Assembly: GCA_937868675.1 (NCBI GenBank)
Contig: CALMNJ010000289.1
Location: 1 to 8,992 of the forward strand
DNA from: an uncultured Bacteroidota bacterium
Lineage (GTDB): Bacteria; Bacteroidota; Bacteroidia; B-17B0; Aurantibacillaceae
Length of the DNA: 8,992 nt
Reading direction: 5' to 3'
Shown here piece after piece: positions 6,313 to 8,992 of the stretch (positions within the stretch are counted from its first letter, which is position 1; every line of letters starts with the position of its first letter). A program made the position numbers and the translations under genes. The notes beneath the pieces were generated by a model that made no database searches, was not told where the DNA came from, and saw only the letters and a program-made list of their open reading frames with translations.

Positions 6313-7596
6313 ATGAAAAAATTATTCCTGTTAGTGTTCCTGCACCTCGCCGGAACTTCCTTGTGGAGCCAGATACGCTTCGACGTTTCAAAAATGAAAA
6401 AAACCGAAGTACCAAAACTCCTCACCGATAAAAAACCCGAGACCCAATACCTCGAAATGACCTACGGCGGCTTTTCGTTTCTGAACAACTTTAACACGAA
6501 AGAAATTGAAGGCCGCATCATTAAAAAAATCCAGTATGTGTACACCGATTATCCGAAAGATTTTGATTACACCGAGCTCAACTTCCAGCGCTTCGCAGCC
6601 CTCTATGTACTCATGCCTTCGGTGTTCAACAAACCCTGGATTGAGTGGGAAATTGTAAAACAAACAAAATGCCAGAGTAGCTACGAGGCCAGTAAAATGT
6701 TTCATGGTTTTGTTATCACCTTCAAACAAGGTCCGGCGCCAAATACACTCATCAATTTTACGCCCGATGTGTTAACCAAACTCGATGCCATTCACTCCTC
6801 GGTTGACTTAGCTCCTGTTAAATCCGACGACGACCTAAGCAATTTTTTGTGCTCCAAAGAAATGAAAATAAGCGATGTGAAATACACCAACAAAGCCTCG
6901 GGCATCCGCATGTTCACACAAACCGAACCCGGCGAATTCTCAATCGTAAAAGGCCTCATGCTCACCACCGGCTCGGCCGAGGGCGCCAAAGGACCCAACA
7001 ATTCTCCATCCACCAGTTTTGCCAACAATGTGGTTCCCTCGCAGGATAAGCAACTTCTTGGTTCCCTGCAAAACACCGGCACTTCGGTTTTATTGCCAAA
7101 TTACCTTACATCCACCGGCTCCCTTGCCAGCGCCGCCTATCTCTTCGATCAGTCCACCGTCGAATTCGATATCCGCATCAACGCCGATTCGCTCGTATTT
7201 AAATATGCCTTTGCCTCCGAAGAGTATCCCGAATACCTGGAGTTTAACGATGCCTTCGGACTTTTTATCACCGGCCCTGGGCTCAACGATAATCCCAAAG
7301 AATCAACGCTCAACCTGGCCACGCTCCCCGATGGTAAAACACCCATCTCGGTATCCTCCATCAACCACCTCAAGAATCAGGAGTATTATACACCCAACGA
7401 TTTTAAAACCAATCCAAAAATTTTTAAAACCTGGCAATACGATGGCTTTACAAAAGTAATGACCGCCAAAGTCAAAATAAAACCCATGCAAACCTATCAC
7501 CTCAAATTTACCATTGCCGATTATGGCGACCCCTTTTACGACTCCGCTATTTTTATTGATGCCTTTGCTACCAGCGCAAAAAGCCGCCCGCTTTAA
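6313..7596 (+). CDS. Secreted choice-of-anchor L domain protein
   Basis: The 427-residue protein has a Sec signal peptide (MKKLFLLVFLHLAGTSLWSQ, cleavage near 19-20). The C-terminal half (about 180-420) is a choice-of-anchor L domain: GIRMFTQTEPG..SIVKGLMLTTGSAEGAKGPN (197-229, read in parts), STVEFDI (281-287), FKYAFASEEYPEYLEFNDAFGLFITGPG (296-323, read in parts), NLATLPDG (334-341), then YDGFTKVMTAKVKI and YHLKFTIADYGDPFYDSAIF (395-414). The core SEEYPEY, ND.FG.FI.GPG and IAD...DS motifs are all intact. Residues about 25-175 form a separate region, rich in aromatic residues and containing PWIEWEIVKQTKC, that I do not recognise. Proteins with this domain often continue into a T9SS sorting domain or gliding-type C-terminus. 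This one stops at SRPL with neither, so it may remain periplasmic or rely on partners. A strong terminator follows directly, making it a single-gene unit. Confidence 0.9.
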   Translation: MKKLFLLVFLHLAGTSLWSQIRFDVSKMKKTEVPKLLTDKKPETQYLEMTYGGFSFLNNFNTKEIEGRIIKKIQYVYTDYPKDFDYTELNFQRFAALYVLMPSVFNKPWIEWEIVKQTKCQSSYEASKMFHGFVITFKQGPAPNTLINFTPDVLTKLDAIHSSVDLAPVKSDDDLSNFLCSKEMKISDVKYTNKASGIRMFTQTEPGEFSIVKGLMLTTGSAEGAKGPNNSPSTSFANNVVPSQDKQLLGSLQNTGTSVLLPNYLTSTGSLASAAYLFDQSTVEFDIRINADSLVFKYAFASEEYPEYLEFNDAFGLFITGPGLNDNPKESTLNLATLPDGKTPISVSSINHLKNQEYYTPNDFKTNPKIFKTWQYDGFTKVMTAKVKIKPMQTYHLKFTIADYGDPFYDSAIFIDAFATSAKSRPL

Positions 7597-7611
7597 GCCC
7601 GAACCAACAAC

Positions 7612-7643
7612 AAGGCAGAGTGTTTTCATGGCACTCTGCTTTT
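7612..7643 (+). terminator. Rho-independent terminator of the choice-of-anchor L gene
   Basis: GCAGAGTG (7615-7622) pairs with CACTCTGC (7632-7639) around a 9-base loop, followed by TTTTATT. Weak A-T pairing can extend the base to 7612. It starts 15 bases after the stop codon. Confidence 0.9.
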
Positions 7644-7675
7644 ATTACGTTCAGTTTAGTTTCTTTCAATCATGT

Positions 7676-7868
7676 TGGCGCCGTATCGGGTTTTTGGCTT
7701 TAGCCGGCTGGCTCAACGCAAATGCCGCGCCTGCGCACAGGGCCGCACAAAAGGGTGCGGGGTCTGCCGGCAAAAGCCCGCAGCCTCCGCCCCTTTGCGG
7801 CATTAGCGTTCAGCGGCGCCGGGCTGCCGCCTCAACCCCGGGCGCAGCGTTCCGCTTTTAATACCGTA
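7676..7868. repeat. GC-rich, highly structured intergenic element (possible interspersed repeat)
   Basis: About 190 bases here are strikingly GC-rich. By hand count 7741-7860 is 84 of 120 bases G or C, against AT-rich flanks on both sides. The core hairpin at 7742-7801 is listed separately. Outside it, AACGCAAATGCCGC (7715-7728) and GCGGCATTAGCGTT (7797-7810) are complementary with one mismatch, and the match continues imperfectly outward through GCCGGC-containing sequence. The shared GCGGC at 7797-7801 can pair with either the core or the outer arm, giving two alternative folds. There is no credible coding sequence: the open frames across it are Pro/Ala/Arg-rich and unlike any protein I know. 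Its edges are estimated from composition. It resembles an interspersed palindromic repeat, but other copies cannot be seen in this window. Confidence 0.6.
7742..7801. other. Long imperfect hairpin within the GC-rich element
   Basis: The stem reads outward from an AAAA loop (7772-7775). CTGC-c-GGC (7764-7771) pairs with GCC-c-GCAG (7776-7783). GCGGGG (7757-7762) pairs with CTCCGC (7785-7790), with one G-T pair. AAAGGG (7750-7755) pairs with CCCTTT (7791-7796). GCCGC (7742-7746) pairs with GCGGC (7797-7801) across a 3-base bulge. That is about 24 pairs interrupted by small mismatches and bulges. No T-run follows, so it is not a simple intrinsic terminator. Compensated pairing on this scale suggests a selected RNA or DNA structure. 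Confidence 0.6.
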
Positions 7869-7963
7869 ATTTTCGGTTCACGTTTAATTATGTATCAAAA
7901 ATAAACCGCAAAGGCATTTTGTTGTATAAAAGAAACGCAGTGTTTATCTTAAACTCAGAATTT

Positions 7964-8689
7964 ATGATCAAAAACCTGCTTATCATTACCGTTTTTTGCA
8001 GCATGCTGGTTTCATGCAGCAACGACGAAAATAAATTACCTCCGCAAAAAAAAGATACACCTGCGGCAACACTACTTGATACACTCATAATTAATAACGT
8101 TGTGTACAAACTGGATTCCATCAGCGAAACGGAATTTAATTCGGCACCTGTTCCTGTAACATTCGAAGAAACCGACAACGAATGGATTGATGATAGTGCA
8201 CATGTGCAAAGGCTCGATTCATTAACCCTTCGTTTCCATCTTGGTAATGGAGGCGACTCACTGTTTGTAAGCGATTCGGCGGCAATTGACGATACGTATA
8301 AAAGCTTTCGCTACATGGGTTCGTATGCCAACATACCCTATTGGCTTGTTGGTGTAAGTTATTGGGAGGGAGGCGGAATTTTTTTACTGAATAAAAACGA
8401 CGGGCATAAAATTTATGTTTTCGGACCGCCCATGTTCTCGCCCGACAAAAAGTATTTTATCAGCTACTCGTTAGATATGTATGCAGGCTATATTAATAAC
8501 GGTATTGAGCTTTACGAATTTAAAGAAGGAAAAGTACTCGAAAAATGGTCAAAGTTAGTGAACGATTGGGGCCCCGATGATGTACGCTGGAAAAACGACA
8601 GTGTTATCTATATCAAACAATTCAGAATCGGTGAGGGTACAAATGGTAATCAGGAATATTACACCTACCGCAGCATGAAAATACGCTGA
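7964..8689 (+). CDS. Predicted lipoprotein of unknown function
   Basis: The 241-residue protein has a lipoprotein signal peptide: MIKNLLIITVFCSM, then LVSC with the lipidated Cys at position 18, followed by SNDEN. It should sit in the inner or outer membrane facing the periplasm or the surface. I chose ATG 7964, not the upstream in-frame TTG at 7919, because the signal peptide begins there. The body is beta-rich. FGPPMFSPDKKYFISYS (153-169) and DDVRWKNDSVIYIK (205-218) resemble the SPDxKxIxY repeats of beta-propeller (PD40/WD40-like) proteins, with IELYEF between them, but there are too few repeats for a full propeller. I do not recognise the family. The gene is convergent with the next one, only 9 bases apart, and lies downstream of the GC-rich element. 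Confidence 0.8.
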   Translation: MIKNLLIITVFCSMLVSCSNDENKLPPQKKDTPAATLLDTLIINNVVYKLDSISETEFNSAPVPVTFEETDNEWIDDSAHVQRLDSLTLRFHLGNGGDSLFVSDSAAIDDTYKSFRYMGSYANIPYWLVGVSYWEGGGIFLLNKNDGHKIYVFGPPMFSPDKKYFISYSLDMYAGYINNGIELYEFKEGKVLEKWSKLVNDWGPDDVRWKNDSVIYIKQFRIGEGTNGNQEYYTYRSMKIR

Positions 8690-8698
8690 ACAAAAAAA

Positions 8699-8992
8699 CT
8701 ACTCTTTTACCTTAATCGGCAGCATCACCCGTGTGAGCCATTTTTCCGGATCGTTTTCTTTCGTTGGGTCGGTTATGTAAAACTCGCGCATGGCGCCTGC
8801 CGCAGCAATATTTTTGTCGAGCAGTATTTTTTTAATGCTGTCGTAGGCCACATGCAGGTTCTGGTAAGGGCCGTAGTGGTTGTACACAATCATATCGCCC
8901 TCGTCCATCATCACAATTTTTCCGCGCTTTGGCTTCACCTTAGGCAAAGCTTTTAGCGGACAAAAACATTCAAACCTGAAGTTGCTGGTGTC
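8699..8992 (-). CDS. GyrI-like small-molecule-binding domain protein (5' end outside the window)
   Basis: The frame is open to the window's right edge: 15 further codons (DTSNFRFECFCPLKA) precede the TTG at 8947, so that TTG is probably internal Leu and the gene is truncated by the window, not short. The visible 97 residues match the end of a GyrI-like domain: GDMIVYNHYGPYQNLHVAYDS, then AMREFYITDPTKENDPEKW and LTRVMLPIK. The same layout (AGP or YGP, AH or AY, EEYVTD or EFYITD, KWITNIYYLVK or KWLTRVMLPIK) appears in the SRPBCC/GyrI protein at 4396-5391, so the two are probably paralogues. Whether an SRPBCC domain precedes this one cannot be seen. A run of seven T follows the stop codon on this strand, but without a hairpin. 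Confidence 0.82.
   Translation of the reverse strand, partial: DTSNFRFECFCPLKALPKVKPKRGKIVMMDEGDMIVYNHYGPYQNLHVAYDSIKKILLDKNIAAAGAMREFYITDPTKENDPEKWLTRVMLPIKVKE

Noticed and set aside
7019..7459. 146-codon plus-strand frame within the choice-of-anchor L gene
   Set aside because: It is Pro/Ser/Thr-rich, wholly inside a gene whose motifs are intact in the other frame, and has no start context.
7514..7861. Plus-strand open frame of 115 codons overlapping the choice-of-anchor L gene end and the GC-rich element
   Set aside because: It begins inside a well-supported gene in another frame, crosses the terminator and becomes Ala/Pro/Arg-rich in the GC-rich block, as expected of non-coding high-GC DNA.
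8699..8947. Complete 82-residue gene starting at TTG 8947
   Set aside because: The frame stays open to the window edge and the domain is only a C-terminal part, so the true start lies outside the window.

Overview
The window most likely comes from a member of the Bacteroidota. The clearest sign is the secreted protein at 2947-4176. It ends in a type IX secretion (T9SS) type A sorting domain, with the motifs FYPNP, KIYDMPG and LPKGVYLI. Other signs agree: a choice-of-anchor L protein, a carboxypeptidase-regulatory-like protein with a Cys-rich N-terminus of a kind common in this phylum, a Bacteroidota-style rhomboid protease, and few visible Shine-Dalgarno sequences. The order or genus cannot be set from sequence alone. 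Coding DNA is moderate in GC, and two intergenic patches are clearly richer in GC.

Layout. 40-1020 (-) is a predicted membrane-anchored protein with a four-Cys N-terminus and a carboxypeptidase-regulatory-like fold. A 336-bp divergent intergenic region follows and carries two long inverted repeats. 1357-2868 (+) is the bifunctional NAD(P)H-hydrate repair enzyme Nnr. 2947-4176 (+) is a T9SS-exported protein of unknown activity. 4177-4395 holds a probable decayed fragment of an ABC-transporter ATPase (4216-4347, -) and a strong hairpin terminator (4350-4378). 6155 down to 4396 (-) is a likely two-gene operon: a rhomboid intramembrane protease, then a membrane-anchored SRPBCC plus GyrI-like protein. 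6313-7596 (+) is a secreted choice-of-anchor L protein followed by a textbook terminator. 7676-7868 is a highly structured element of about 70% GC that looks like an interspersed repeat or structured RNA. 7964-8689 (+) is a lipoprotein of unknown function. 8699-8992 (-) is the C-terminal part of a second GyrI-like protein that runs off the right edge.

The genes do not form one obvious pathway. Nnr is cytoplasmic metabolite repair. Most of the others are predicted to be secreted, lipid-anchored or membrane-bound. I do not see a defence system, CRISPR array, intact mobile element, tRNA or rRNA. The least-explained material is non-coding (the structured GC-rich element and the paired inverted repeats) plus the unassigned domains of the two exported proteins.
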